48,862 bases of DNA from IMG/VR virus record IMGVR_UViG_3300021492_000030, positions 1-48,862 of that record, one strand, 5' to 3'. This DNA comes from a virus. Below, in pieces: positions 6,903 to 13,706 of the stretch. The notes under the pieces are model-generated. The model was not told where the DNA came from. It worked only from the letters and a program-made list of their open reading frames with translations, and did no database searches. Position 1 is the first letter of the stretch. Every line of letters starts with the position of its first letter. The position numbers were made by a program, and so were the translations under genes.

Positions 6903-7112
6903 ATGCTTATTAAAATTTTACTCTTTTTCGCAGGTTTTGTCATTGGTATGTTTGGCACTTCAATACTTTTTGGTGCAAAGCTCGGTGACGTTGAGGATGA
7001 ATTGATGCTACTAAAAGAAGAAAAGCGCAAGCTCTCTGATGCTGTGAGAAGAAAGCAGAACAAGATTGATGAGCTGAAAAGAGAATTGAAGAGAGTAAAG
7101 AGGAACGAATGA
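6903..7112 (+). CDS. single-span membrane protein with coiled coil
   Basis: The 69-residue protein has one hydrophobic segment (residues 3-25) followed by a highly charged heptad-like helix (30-69). TAGGAGG lies upstream. The layout (short membrane anchor, cytoplasmic or periplasmic coil) resembles the protein at 10169. Function unknown. Confidence 0.6.
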   Translation: MLIKILLFFAGFVIGMFGTSILFGAKLGDVEDELMLLKEEKRKLSDAVRRKQNKIDELKRELKRVKRNE

Positions 7113-7128
7113 AAAAAGGAGATGCCCG

Positions 7129-7500
7129 ATGAAGGAGCTTAAATGTTTTTATTGTGGCAAGATAGATAAAGTGGAGCCTGGGGAAGTCGTCGTAGGGCTA
7201 AAGGGAATGCCTTATCTCTGTAGTGATTGTTCGACAGAGTTTTTTGAATGGCTTATTGAGAAGTGGGCAGAGCATATGGATAGTAAATCTAAAGAAAAAA
7301 AAGGAAGAAAAATGAGCAAGAGCTGTAAAGATTGTGTCCATTATGTAGAGAGAATTGCAACCTTGAATGAGAATAAAAAGACAGGTTTCTGCTCAATTGA
7401 TGTTCCTGTCCAGAGTCCTGAATATTGTCCTTACTTTGAAATTAACGAAGAAAAAAGGAGGAGGCATGAAGCTCACAATTTTCAAGAAAAAAGAGAATAG
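7129..7500 (+). CDS. two-module zinc-binding protein
   Basis: The 123-residue protein contains two cysteine modules. Module 1 (1-60) has CFYC and CSDC, a ClpX-like or ribbon pattern. Module 2 (62-123) starts at an internal Met preceded by AAGGAAG and has SCKDCVHYVER, then GFC and YCPYF. Module 2 resembles the whole protein encoded at 3328. The gene may therefore be a fusion, or may use two starts (7129 and 7312). Function unknown. Confidence 0.55.
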   Translation: MKELKCFYCGKIDKVEPGEVVVGLKGMPYLCSDCSTEFFEWLIEKWAEHMDSKSKEKKGRKMSKSCKDCVHYVERIATLNENKKTGFCSIDVPVQSPEYCPYFEINEEKRRRHEAHNFQEKRE

Positions 7501-7579
7501 ACCGATGGTAGAAAAATTACAGGAAATTTCAGGACTACTTAGAGAGATTGAATTTCATATTAGAACACAAAATAGATGA
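7466..7579 (+). CDS. 37-residue basic peptide
   Basis: A short frame starts at an ATG behind AAAGGAGGAGG, the strongest ribosome-binding site nearby, and overlaps the previous gene by 35 bases. The peptide is basic at the start and helical after residue 13. No family is recognised; support comes only from the ribosome-binding site. Confidence 0.4.
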   Translation: MKLTIFKKKENRPMVEKLQEISGLLREIEFHIRTQNR

Positions 7580-7606
7580 TGAAGAGACCTTTAAGGAACT
7601 TAATCA

Positions 7607-7705
7607 ATGGGCGCTAAAACTTTAGAAGCACTCAAGGAGTCAATTAAGAAGTGGGAAAGGATTTTCTGCGAAGTTTGTTGCCGAAGGAGGAATAATGGGG
7701 ATTAA
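7607..7705 (+). CDS. possible 32-residue small protein
   Basis: A short frame encodes a helix (LEALKESIKKWERI) followed by CEVCC. The helix motif is common in small phage proteins, and here the C-terminal metal-site half seems cut short. AAGGA lies about nine bases upstream. It overlaps the next start by 11 bases. It may be a remnant. Confidence 0.3.
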   Translation: MGAKTLEALKESIKKWERIFCEVCCRRRNNGD

Positions 7706-7886
7706 ACAAAGACCTTTTTATTTTCTTTTTTGTGATTCTTGTAAGGTTTGTCTTGAGGAAAATAATCTAATTCTGGTGGAAGAAAAAATAGGACAACTAC
7801 AAGAAATAGCAAAAGATGAATATGGATGGAAGCGTGTTAAAGGAAGATGGCTTTGTCCAGATTGTCAATTGGAGGAGAGAACATGA
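7695..7886 (+). CDS. small zinc-binding protein
   Basis: This 63-residue protein has CDSCKVC near the N-terminus and CPDC near the C-terminus, with a helical middle, giving one probable zinc site. GGAGGAATA precedes the start. It overlaps the following HNH gene by four bases. Function unknown. Confidence 0.55.
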   Translation: MGIKQRPFYFLFCDSCKVCLEENNLILVEEKIGQLQEIAKDEYGWKRVKGRWLCPDCQLEERT

Positions 7887-8461
7887 AATATATCAAAGAA
7901 GAAATAAGGCTTTGTAAGGAGATTGCCCAACGTTATCGGAATAAAAATTGGCTGTTTAATAAATATTACAGAAAAAAATATTCAATAAGAGATATAGCAA
8001 AGGAATGTGCCGTATCTTCCCGAACTATTCGATATTGGATGAAAAAATTAAAAATAAAATCAAAATCAAAAAGCGAGGGATGTAAAGATAGATATTTCAA
8101 GAAACAAAATCCAATGAAAGGCAAAAAACACAAGAAGAGTTCGATAGAGAAAATGCAAGCCTTGAAAATTGGGAAGGCTAATCCAGCTTGGAGTGGTGGA
8201 AGAAGAATACAAAAAAGCGGGGCTATTTTAATTTGGATGCCGAATCATCCAAAATCAGATAAAACGGGCTGTATATTAGAGCATCGCTTAATTGCTGAAA
8301 AGGTATTAGGAAGATATCTAAAGTCAAAAGAAGTGGTTCACCATATTAATGGCAATAAATCTGATAACAGAAAAGAGAATTTATTAATTTGTTCAGCATC
8401 TTATTATACATGGTTGCATTTCAGAATGGCTCAATTATATATGGAGGAACATTTTGCATAA
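7883..8461 (+). CDS. HNH homing-type endonuclease with HTH and NUMOD3-like region
   Basis: The 192-residue protein starts at ATG 7883 behind GGAGGAGA. In order it has an HTH (about 32-58, SIRDIAKECAVSSRTIRYW), a NUMOD3-like segment (NPMKGKKH and NPAWSGG), and an HNH_3 nuclease core with LEHRLIAEKVLG, the VVHHINGNKSDNR motif and ENLLIC. This is the usual build of freestanding phage homing endonucleases that cut related DNA lacking the gene. Its genes around are short accessory ones, consistent with mobility. AT-rich composition supports separate origin. Confidence 0.85.
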   Translation: MKYIKEEIRLCKEIAQRYRNKNWLFNKYYRKKYSIRDIAKECAVSSRTIRYWMKKLKIKSKSKSEGCKDRYFKKQNPMKGKKHKKSSIEKMQALKIGKANPAWSGGRRIQKSGAILIWMPNHPKSDKTGCILEHRLIAEKVLGRYLKSKEVVHHINGNKSDNRKENLLICSASYYTWLHFRMAQLYMEEHFA

Positions 8462-8516
8462 AAACTTTGAGGCGATTCTCAAGGTAGTATTGGAGGTGGT
8501 GAAGGATATAAAATGA
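8454..8516 (+). CDS. possible 20-residue peptide carrying an EAILK motif
   Basis: A TTG start five bases after GGAGG opens a 20-codon frame with FEAILKVVLEVV, ending in an ATGA overlap with the next gene. The same motif is encoded again at 8714 (LEAILKVMLAVL) without a start codon. The peptide is small and unproven. Confidence 0.3.
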   Translation: MHKNFEAILKVVLEVVKDIK

Positions 8517-8733
8517 AAGAAAGAACAAAAGAGAATGAATGGATAAAATACAATGATGTGTTTGGAACAATTCATATTTGTCAAAGATGTGGAGCTGAAA
8601 TGTATGGCTCTTTTTATTGGAATAAGAAAAAAAAGTTGTTTTATTGTTCAAAATGTTTTTATGAAACTCAATCTTTCAGTAATCGCTAAAATATAAAAGA
8701 AGGCAAGACAGACCTTGAGGCGATTCTCAAGGT
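8467..8733 (+). repeat. 19-base direct repeat pair
   Basis: The 19 bases at 8467-8485 (TTGAGGCGATTCTCAAGGT) recur exactly at 8715-8733, and similarity continues weakly downstream (TNTTGG). Both encode EAILKV in one frame. The second copy sits in the 73-base gap between genes and has an upstream stop with no start, so it is probably a relic of duplication. Confidence 0.75.
8513..8689 (+). CDS. 58-residue zinc-ribbon protein
   Basis: The protein has CQRC and CSKC pairs separated by about 18 residues, with aromatic residues between, giving a small zinc ribbon. The ATG overlaps the upstream peptide stop (ATGA); GGAGGTGGTGAAGG lies upstream. No family is recognised. Confidence 0.5.
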   Translation: MKERTKENEWIKYNDVFGTIHICQRCGAEMYGSFYWNKKKKLFYCSKCFYETQSFSNR

Positions 8734-8762
8734 GATGTTGGCTGTGTTAAAGGAGAGGAAGA

Positions 8763-8948
8763 ATGAAAAGATGTGAAATAATGGAGTGGAAAGATTGGGT
8801 AGAACTCTGTGAATATGCTCATTTAGACCCTTATGAAACTGCAAATTTTGCAAAAGACCTGGGAGATGAAATAGTTTTATATGTTTATTGTGGAGAATGG
8901 GAATATCAAGAGGAAAAGGAAGAAGAGAAAAAAGGAGCAAAACAATGA
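8763..8948 (+). CDS. small acidic protein
   Basis: This 61-residue protein has a conserved-looking core (EWKDWVELCEYAHLDPYETANFAKDLG) split over two helices, then a strand and a Glu/Lys tail. AAAGGAGAGG precedes the start. Its end overlaps the next gene as ATGA. Function unknown. Confidence 0.55.
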   Translation: MKRCEIMEWKDWVELCEYAHLDPYETANFAKDLGDEIVLYVYCGEWEYQEEKEEEKKGAKQ

Positions 8949-9253
8949 AAGGGCTAAGTAAAGAAGAGCTTTTAGGCTATCTAGAAGGATGGTATTGCAT
9001 GAGTACTCCAAAATGTGAAGAAATAGAAAAGCAAGCCTATAAGCAAATCCGTCAGCTAATAGAAGTGTGCTATGAATGTGATTATTTTCAAAAGAACATG
9101 GAGTTATATAAGCCAGAAGTGGATGAAAGTGAACTGAGAGAAAAGATAAATACAGCAATAGAAAACTTTAATTTAGCGGTAGATAAAGTTTTTGAGCAGA
9201 TTAAGTCTTTACTCCAAGAAGCAGGAGTGAAGGTAAAAGAAGATGCCGATTAA
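8945..9253 (+). CDS. hypothetical helical protein
   Basis: The 102-residue protein starts at ATG 8945, which overlaps the previous stop; GGAGCAAAAC lies upstream. It is almost entirely helical, with a cysteine pair in VCYECDYF (about 41-46) and an acidic, coiled-coil-like second half. No family is recognised. Confidence 0.55.
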   Translation: MKGLSKEELLGYLEGWYCMSTPKCEEIEKQAYKQIRQLIEVCYECDYFQKNMELYKPEVDESELREKINTAIENFNLAVDKVFEQIKSLLQEAGVKVKEDAD

Positions 9254-9539
9254 GCCAGAACGAAAGAAGTTGTATCCAGAGAACTGGGACAGGATTTCCC
9301 GGTTGCTGAGGGAGAAGGCCGGCTGGAAATGCGAGTTGTGTGGAGCTGCGAACGGCTGCTATCATCCAGTCACCGGTTCGGAAGTAGTGCTGACTGTCCA
9401 CCACATAAATGGCGACCCGAGCGATAATCGGAAAATCAACCTGATTGTTCTGTGCCAGCGATGCCATAATCGGCTAGATATGCCGTTTAGGAGGAAGGAA
9501 AAAAAGAAAGAGGGCAAATTATTAAAGGAGGAGACATGA
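9243..9539 (+). CDS. HNH endonuclease
   Basis: The 98-residue protein is a compact HNH nuclease: CELC (about 30-33), the core VHHINGDPSDNR, then NLIVLCQRCHNRLD, which supplies the second cysteine pair and metal-binding His. Basic residues flank the core. It overlaps the previous gene by 11 bases. Small HNH proteins in phages can act in DNA packaging or as selfish nicking enzymes; this one is far from the terminase, so no role is assigned. Confidence 0.85.
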   Translation: MPIKPERKKLYPENWDRISRLLREKAGWKCELCGAANGCYHPVTGSEVVLTVHHINGDPSDNRKINLIVLCQRCHNRLDMPFRRKEKKKEGKLLKEET

Positions 9540-9628
9540 GGAGGTTTTTATTAGCTATTGGAACCTGGTTAATGCAAGTTATTTTGAATTCGGAATATCA
9601 GGAAATGTTTGAAAGAAGGAAAAATTAG
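9536..9628 (+). CDS. 30-residue hydrophobic peptide
   Basis: A short frame overlaps the previous stop (ATGA) and follows AAAGGAGGAGAC, an excellent ribosome-binding site. The peptide starts with two Arg then a hydrophobic stretch (FLLAIGTWLMQVIL) and a charged tail, so it may be membrane associated. Function unknown. Confidence 0.4.
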   Translation: MRRFLLAIGTWLMQVILNSEYQEMFERRKN

Positions 9629-9633
9629 AGAGA

Positions 9634-10032
9634 ATGGCTACAAATAGAAGAAAAGCGACTAACTTTCAATCATGGATTCAAAAATGGCTAGAAGCAGAGG
9701 GCTGGCTTGTCCATAATGAAGAGATAGGAGGAAGATTCAAATCACAGAGAGATATACTGGGTTGCGCAGACCTCATAGCGAAAAAGGGCTGTTATACACT
9801 CTGGATTCAAGCCAAAGCGAGCTCACGGCCGGCACTAAAGCCAGTGAAAGAGAAGTTTGACAAAGTGCCGTGGGCTGAGAACGACTTGCCGATGCTCTGG
9901 ATAAAGAGAACGAACAATAGAATAGACATTTTTGCTTATAAGAAAAGCGGATTTTTCCTTATTGCTAAAATTATAAACAACAAACTTAAAATTAATTTAA
10001 AAGACAGGAGGTGCGAATGGTCGAAAAAATAA
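9634..10032 (+). CDS. PD-(D/E)XK nuclease, Holliday-resolvase-like
   Basis: The 132-residue protein has a helix followed by Asp40 and Asp46 (RDILGCADLIA), a short hairpin and the QxK motif Gln59-Ala-Lys61 (LWIQAKAS), the minimal restriction fold used by Hjc-like and VRR-NUC enzymes. It starts shortly after the small hydrophobic peptide gene; a weak GAGAG precedes the ATG. A role in resolving DNA junctions is inferred from fold and size. Confidence 0.65.
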   Translation: MATNRRKATNFQSWIQKWLEAEGWLVHNEEIGGRFKSQRDILGCADLIAKKGCYTLWIQAKASSRPALKPVKEKFDKVPWAENDLPMLWIKRTNNRIDIFAYKKSGFFLIAKIINNKLKINLKDRRCEWSKK

Positions 10033-10178
10033 CTAATATTTTCGGTTATGTATTGAGTGCTACAATCTGTGTGGTTGCGTTTCTTATATTCGTCGTAGCA
10101 TTAATTCTATTTTTGCCGTTCATTCTGGTTGCAAAGGTTTTTGAGTCATTGCGGCCGAGGAGCACGCTATGGCTGTAG
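10017..10178 (+). CDS. small membrane protein
   Basis: This 53-residue protein starts behind AGGAGG inside the end of the preceding gene. Residues 10-42 form one long or two short hydrophobic spans with a basic C-terminus (ESLRPR). It overlaps the next gene by 10 bases. It could be a small holin-like or regulatory membrane peptide; nothing proves this. Confidence 0.5.
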   Translation: MVEKITNIFGYVLSATICVVAFLIFVVALILFLPFILVAKVFESLRPRSTLWL

Positions 10179-10423
10179 AAAGATTCAGCAAGACAGGGCT
10201 GGCTCTCTTGATGCTGGCTATTGGCTTTTTTCTCGGGCTGGCAGCCGGCTTCATCGGAGCATATCACGGGTCTAATTTCTGGTACAGCAAGCTCAGAAAA
10301 GAGAACAAACAGATTGAGGAAAGAATCCGACAACTTGAGCAGGAGAAGATGGAGGCGCTTGAAAAGGCAATCAAGATATATCAGCAAGATTTAAAGAACA
10401 TCTGGCCAGAGGAGGAGCGATGA
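10169..10423 (+). CDS. membrane-anchored coiled-coil protein
   Basis: The 84-residue protein has one hydrophobic segment (about 10-32, with Gly-rich FFLGLAAGF) followed by a charged coil (40-75). The order anchor then coil resembles inner-membrane spanin or XhlA-like proteins, but lysis genes lie further downstream. It overlaps both neighbours by a few bases. Confidence 0.55.
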   Translation: MAVERFSKTGLALLMLAIGFFLGLAAGFIGAYHGSNFWYSKLRKENKQIEERIRQLEQEKMEALEKAIKIYQQDLKNIWPEEER

Positions 10424-10788
10424 GAACAGCATGGAAGGTATTTTCGAAAATCAGTAATAAAAAAATATACAGCGTAACTGTTATTAGAAAAGCATTAATT
10501 AGATATAAAAGGGGTAGGAAAAACTATGCTCCTAATTGGTTGAGGGAGATGGGATACCATCCCCTAGTTTTCAGAACAAAAAAGCATGCACTTCTTTTCT
10601 CAAAGATTCTACCCGGAACTATTGTCGAAAAAGTCGAAATAGGGAAAAAGATGCCGCTTCCCGTAATGTGTGATACCACTGCACTGGACAAAGGAAAGAT
10701 TATACCAGATGCTCAGCTTGGCTTATGGCCTGAAGGCACAATGATGGTCGAATGGGTAAAGCCGTTTAAAGAGGAAAAAGCTAAGTGA
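10420..10788 (+). CDS. hypothetical protein
   Basis: The 122-residue protein is basic at the N-terminus (residues 1-40) and has beta-rich segments later, including GTIVEKVEIGKKMPLPVM and GTMMVEWVKPF. The ATG overlaps the previous stop. No family is recognised. Confidence 0.55.
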   Translation: MRTAWKVFSKISNKKIYSVTVIRKALIRYKRGRKNYAPNWLREMGYHPLVFRTKKHALLFSKILPGTIVEKVEIGKKMPLPVMCDTTALDKGKIIPDAQLGLWPEGTMMVEWVKPFKEEKAK

Positions 10789-10806
10789 AGATATTAAAGG
10801 TTTGGA

Positions 10807-11574
10807 ATGGAATTAACTCATATAGATTTATTTTCTGGAATAGGAGGCTTTAGCCTTGCAGGAGAATGGGCAGGATTTAAAACAATCGTCTTCTGTGAGA
10901 AAGATGAATTCTGCCAAAAAGTCCTCAAAAAACACTGGCCAAATGTGCCTATCACCCCGGAAATCCGGGACTTTGACGGAACAAAATGGCGAGGAGCAAC
11001 TATTCTTACAGGGGGATTCCCCTGTCAGCCTTTTTCTGTTGCCGGGAAGCAAAGAGGCGAGGAAGATGACCGTTACCTCTGGCCGGAGATGCTCAGAGTC
11101 ATTTCCGAGGCGAGGCCTGCTTGGGTGCTTGCGGAAAATGTTGCTGGAATCATCCACCTGGCACTCGACAAGGTGCTTGCTGACCTGGAAAGCGAAGGCT
11201 ACGAAACAGAAACATTTATTATTCCAGCTTGTGCCGTTAACGCTCCGCACAGAAGGGATAGAGTCTGGATTATTGCCTACTGCGACCAGCAGGGATTACA
11301 AAGATGTAGGGAACCTGAAGAATGTAGAAGAAAATGCTTTATTGGGTCGGAGGCTTGGGAAAAATCATGGCTTGAAGTTGCAACCAAACTTTGTAGAGTG
11401 GATGATGGGCTTCCCGCAAAACTGGACGGATTTGAATTATCCAGGTCCGCTCACAGGAGAAAGAGGTTAAGAGCATTGGGAAACGCAATTGTTCCGCAAA
11501 TAGCTTATGAGATTATGAAAAACATAAAAAAAATTGAAGAAGAAAAGAAAAATGAAGGCTTTAGTTATCCTTAG
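10807..11574 (+). CDS. C5 cytosine-specific DNA methyltransferase
   Basis: The 255-residue protein carries all core motifs: DLFSGIGG (7-14), the catalytic loop GGFPCQPFS with Cys73, ENV (110-112), HRRDRVW (148-154) and the closing RLRALGNAIVPQIAYEI (220-236). The target-recognition part between motifs VIII and IX is short (about 60 residues). It should methylate cytosine at carbon 5 in a specific site, probably to protect viral DNA from restriction. No partner nuclease of a restriction system is adjacent. A second reading frame stays open within the gene (see 10856). Confidence 0.92.
   Translation: MELTHIDLFSGIGGFSLAGEWAGFKTIVFCEKDEFCQKVLKKHWPNVPITPEIRDFDGTKWRGATILTGGFPCQPFSVAGKQRGEEDDRYLWPEMLRVISEARPAWVLAENVAGIIHLALDKVLADLESEGYETETFIIPACAVNAPHRRDRVWIIAYCDQQGLQRCREPEECRRKCFIGSEAWEKSWLEVATKLCRVDDGLPAKLDGFELSRSAHRRKRLRALGNAIVPQIAYEIMKNIKKIEEEKKNEGFSYP
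10856..11470 (+). CDS. overlapping +1-frame reading frame inside the methylase gene
   Basis: A 204-codon frame lies entirely inside the methylase gene. Its second half reads like a known phage protein segment: LLTWKAKATK, FQLVP, LLPTATSRDYKD and LQPNFVEWMMGFPQNWTDL. From memory, similar segments occur in phage proteins linked to cytosine methylases. No convincing ribosome-binding site precedes the ATG. It may be a true overlapping gene, a product of frameshifting, or a database-propagated shadow. Confidence 0.3.
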   Translation: MQENGQDLKQSSSVRKMNSAKKSSKNTGQMCLSPRKSGTLTEQNGEEQLFLQGDSPVSLFLLPGSKEARKMTVTSGRRCSESFPRRGLLGCLRKMLLESSTWHSTRCLLTWKAKATKQKHLLFQLVPLTLRTEGIESGLLPTATSRDYKDVGNLKNVEENALLGRRLGKNHGLKLQPNFVEWMMGFPQNWTDLNYPGPLTGERG

Positions 11575-11674
11575 CTTGCTATTTTTCATAGCCTGGACAT
11601 GGCTCTGTATAGCCAAGATGGAGGATAACATTCAGTTAAGACTTAGAAGAAAGAAAAGAAATAAAATTTTTTAG
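11552..11674 (+). CDS. 40-residue membrane peptide
   Basis: A short frame overlaps the end of the methylase gene. It has a hydrophobic N-terminal span (residues 3-20, ending WLCIAK) and a very basic tail (RLRRKKRNK). The GAAGAAGAAAAG stretch could act as a weak ribosome-binding site. Possibly a lysis or membrane accessory peptide. Confidence 0.4.
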   Translation: MKALVILSLLFFIAWTWLCIAKMEDNIQLRLRRKKRNKIF

Positions 11675-11688
11675 AAAGGAGGTGAATC

Positions 11689-11958
11689 ATGGGACTTGAA
11701 GCATTAGTTGCTCTGGTAGTTACTCTGACTCAGACAATCAAGAGCTGGCTCAAGAACTGGTTCAATATCCCAGACGAAAACTGGCGTGGCTGGTACTCGG
11801 TTCTTCTTTCATTCTTTGTGTCAATCGGTGTTGCTGTCTATACAGCCCTCAAGTCAGGTTACGGTATTGACTTCAATGTACTCTTAGTAGCAATAGCAGC
11901 TTGGGCAATAGCCAATGGTGCTAAGAAGGTGTTGAATTCAGTCAGAAAGTCAGAGTAA
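11689..11958 (+). CDS. candidate holin
   Basis: The 89-residue protein has a short hydrophobic N-terminus (3-18), an amphipathic stretch, a clear transmembrane span (about 38-55, SVLLSFFVSIGVAVYTAL) and a second one (64-78, VLLVAIAAWAIANGA), ending in a basic tail. Size and two-span topology fit class II holins. AAAGGAGG precedes the ATG. A peptidoglycan hydrolase gene follows at 13254 after three intervening genes, so the lysis role is inferred. Confidence 0.55.
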   Translation: MGLEALVALVVTLTQTIKSWLKNWFNIPDENWRGWYSVLLSFFVSIGVAVYTALKSGYGIDFNVLLVAIAAWAIANGAKKVLNSVRKSE

Positions 11959-12003
11959 AGCAATTTGGAAGTAAGGGTCGGGGGTGGGTAGAAAAGGTTT
12001 ATC

Positions 12004-12591
12004 ATGAAAGTAACAGCAATAATCAGATTCAAACATTCTGCAATTTATCAGGCAAGAAAAGAGCTTGGCTACAGCCAGAAAGAGCTTGCTGAAAAAATCG
12101 GTATCAGTCAGAGCGCGCTTGCGACTTGGGAAAACTTCAGAAGCTGCCCTTCAAAAAAAGACCCGAGGGCTCAGTCACTCTGTCAGATCGTCGGGAAATC
12201 TTACAATGAGCTGTTCCCAGAAGAGTTCAGACAGGCTGTTTACAGAAAGCAGGGCAGGAGCATGGAAGTGGAATTCAAGACGAAGCGGCTGCCGGAATGG
12301 GTTGAAAGGAATCTTTTGTTGCCAGACCCGGAAGAGCAGTATATCTTGAAAGAGAGGAAAGACAAATTAAAAGAATGTATCCAGGAAGCATTGAAATTTC
12401 TTACAGAAAGAGAAAGAAGGGTTTTAATCTTAAAATTCGGGCTTTACGGCAATCCCGTTCACACTCTTGAAGAAATAGGCCGAATGTTCGACCTCTCAAA
12501 AGGGCGCATCTACCAGATAGAAGCCAAAGCCCTGAGAAAGCTGAAACGTCTATCTAGGAAAGAGGCATTAAAAGTAATTTACGAATCCTGA
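12004..12591 (+). CDS. Cro/C1-type HTH fused to sigma70 region 4
   Basis: The 195-residue protein joins two DNA-binding domains. Residues 14-70 form a Cro/C1 HTH (YSQKELAEKIGISQSALATWE). Residues 127-182 match sigma70 region 4 (LTERERRVLILKFGL, TLEEIGRMFDLSKGRIYQIE, KALRKLKR), the part that reads the -35 box and touches the RNA polymerase beta flap. Regions 2 and 3 are absent. It is placed between the accessory and late genes and could redirect host polymerase to late promoters. A plain sigma-like late activator of the ArpU type is the main alternative. Confidence 0.8.
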   Translation: MKVTAIIRFKHSAIYQARKELGYSQKELAEKIGISQSALATWENFRSCPSKKDPRAQSLCQIVGKSYNELFPEEFRQAVYRKQGRSMEVEFKTKRLPEWVERNLLLPDPEEQYILKERKDKLKECIQEALKFLTERERRVLILKFGLYGNPVHTLEEIGRMFDLSKGRIYQIEAKALRKLKRLSRKEALKVIYES

Positions 12592-12602
12592 GGGAGAAGA
12601 AA

Positions 12603-12854
12603 TTGCCTAAAATAATATGTTACGCCATAAGCTGCTCAGCTGAAGGCATGATGGATGTAAGAAAGCTCTATGTCTGGGGTGAGTGGGGAAACAGCAAATC
12701 TCTACCGCTAACCAGAAGTGAAGCAAATAAAAGAATAAAAGCATGCCAGAAGCGTCACAAGTGTCTTTTTTGCGACGCCGAGGTACATAAAATAACGGTC
12801 GAAAGGACGAAAAAGACCTTTCGGCACGGAGGAGGTCAAATCAATGCAACCTGA
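12603..12854 (+). CDS. hypothetical protein with cysteine pair
   Basis: The 83-residue protein uses a TTG start behind GAGGGAGAAG. It contains CLFC (about 54-57) and separate cysteines near the N-terminus and at residue 48. The C-terminal part is basic. It overlaps the next gene by 11 bases. Possible zinc finger; no family is recognised. Confidence 0.5.
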   Translation: MPKIICYAISCSAEGMMDVRKLYVWGEWGNSKSLPLTRSEANKRIKACQKRHKCLFCDAEVHKITVERTKKTFRHGGGQINAT

Positions 12855-13203
12855 CTTTGATTTAGATTTCAGAACGGGTACAATCGCCGAAAAGAAGCTG
12901 GAAAGAATACTCAGAGGTACAAAGATTGAAGTCAAGTACGACAGAATGGCAAAGACGACTGGCAATATATTCTTTGAGACCCATTACAAAGACAAGAAGA
13001 GCCGCAGCAGCGTATTTACCACATCGGCCGAGTGGTTTGCAATTGTCACTGACTTAGATGATGCTATCCTTATTTTCAAGACAAAAAAGCTGAGAGAAAA
13101 AATTGTGAAGCTGTATTATCATGGAAAAGCGATTAAGACCGTCGGCGGCGATTATGACGATTCGAAAGGCTTTTTGGTCAGGATAGCTGACCTGTTCAGT
13201 TGA
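12844..13203 (+). CDS. PD-(D/E)XK-type phage nuclease
   Basis: The 119-residue protein shows the pattern of a small phage endonuclease family: an acidic start DFRTGTIAE with Glu16, then IEVKYD (Glu29, Lys31, Asp33), TTGNIFFE with Glu45, and a TSAEWFAIV segment. These can form a restriction-fold metal centre. The start follows GGAGGTCAA. Role could be DNA repair, recombination or host DNA breakdown. Confidence 0.65.
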   Translation: MQPDFDLDFRTGTIAEKKLERILRGTKIEVKYDRMAKTTGNIFFETHYKDKKSRSSVFTTSAEWFAIVTDLDDAILIFKTKKLREKIVKLYYHGKAIKTVGGDYDDSKGFLVRIADLFS

Positions 13204-13211
13204 GAAGTGGC

Positions 13212-13241
13212 TTGACAAAGCAGATATTAAATTTGTAACTT
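13212..13241 (+). promoter_or_regulatory. possible promoter before the hydrolase gene
   Basis: TTGACA (13212-13217) in the context CTTGACAAAGC is followed after 18 bases by TAACTT (13236-13241), a weak -10 box. The -35 context is identical to the promoters at 1857 and 22961. Transcription would start only a few bases before the ATG at 13254, giving an almost leaderless message. Confidence 0.45.
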
Positions 13242-13253
13242 ATCAGTAGGCCG

Positions 13254-13706
13254 ATGGCGTCTACTGAACCGACGAATGTAGAAAGTCTCAGAAAAAAAGC
13301 AATCAAATATCTCTGGCATCTGCTCGGAGTGCCATACCTCTGGGGAGGCGACGATGCATTGGCTGGTTTCGACTGCAGCGGTTTGCAAATTGAAGTTTTG
13401 CAAGCCGTAGGAATTCTACCTCATGGTTTTGACTCTACCGCTCATGACTTATATCTGAAATTCATTGATTACAAGGTAGAGAAGCCGTATGCAGGCTGTC
13501 TTGTATTCTGGTTCAGAGACGGCCGGGCTATCCATGTTGAGATGTTGATTGATGACTCTCAGGTCATCGGTGCATCAGGCGGCGGTTCATCCGTCAGGTC
13601 TTTGAGAGATGCTATCAGACAAAATGCTTTTGTAAAAATGAGACCGCTTCACTACAGAGGTGAAAACTTCAAGATTGTAGACCCGTTTCTGAGTTTGCTG
13701 AAATGA
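13254..13706 (+). CDS. NlpC/P60 peptidoglycan hydrolase (endolysin candidate)
   Basis: The 150-residue protein is a single NlpC/P60 domain: LGVPYLWGG, the catalytic Cys41 in GFDCSGL, GCLVFWF, and His94 in AIHVEML. Such enzymes cut peptide bonds in the cell wall stem peptide. No signal peptide or binding domain is present, so export would need a holin, with candidates at 11689 and 14058. Its end overlaps the next gene as ATGA. It could alternatively act in tail-borne wall opening, but its place among small membrane genes favours lysis. Confidence 0.85.
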   Translation: MASTEPTNVESLRKKAIKYLWHLLGVPYLWGGDDALAGFDCSGLQIEVLQAVGILPHGFDSTAHDLYLKFIDYKVEKPYAGCLVFWFRDGRAIHVEMLIDDSQVIGASGGGSSVRSLRDAIRQNAFVKMRPLHYRGENFKIVDPFLSLLK

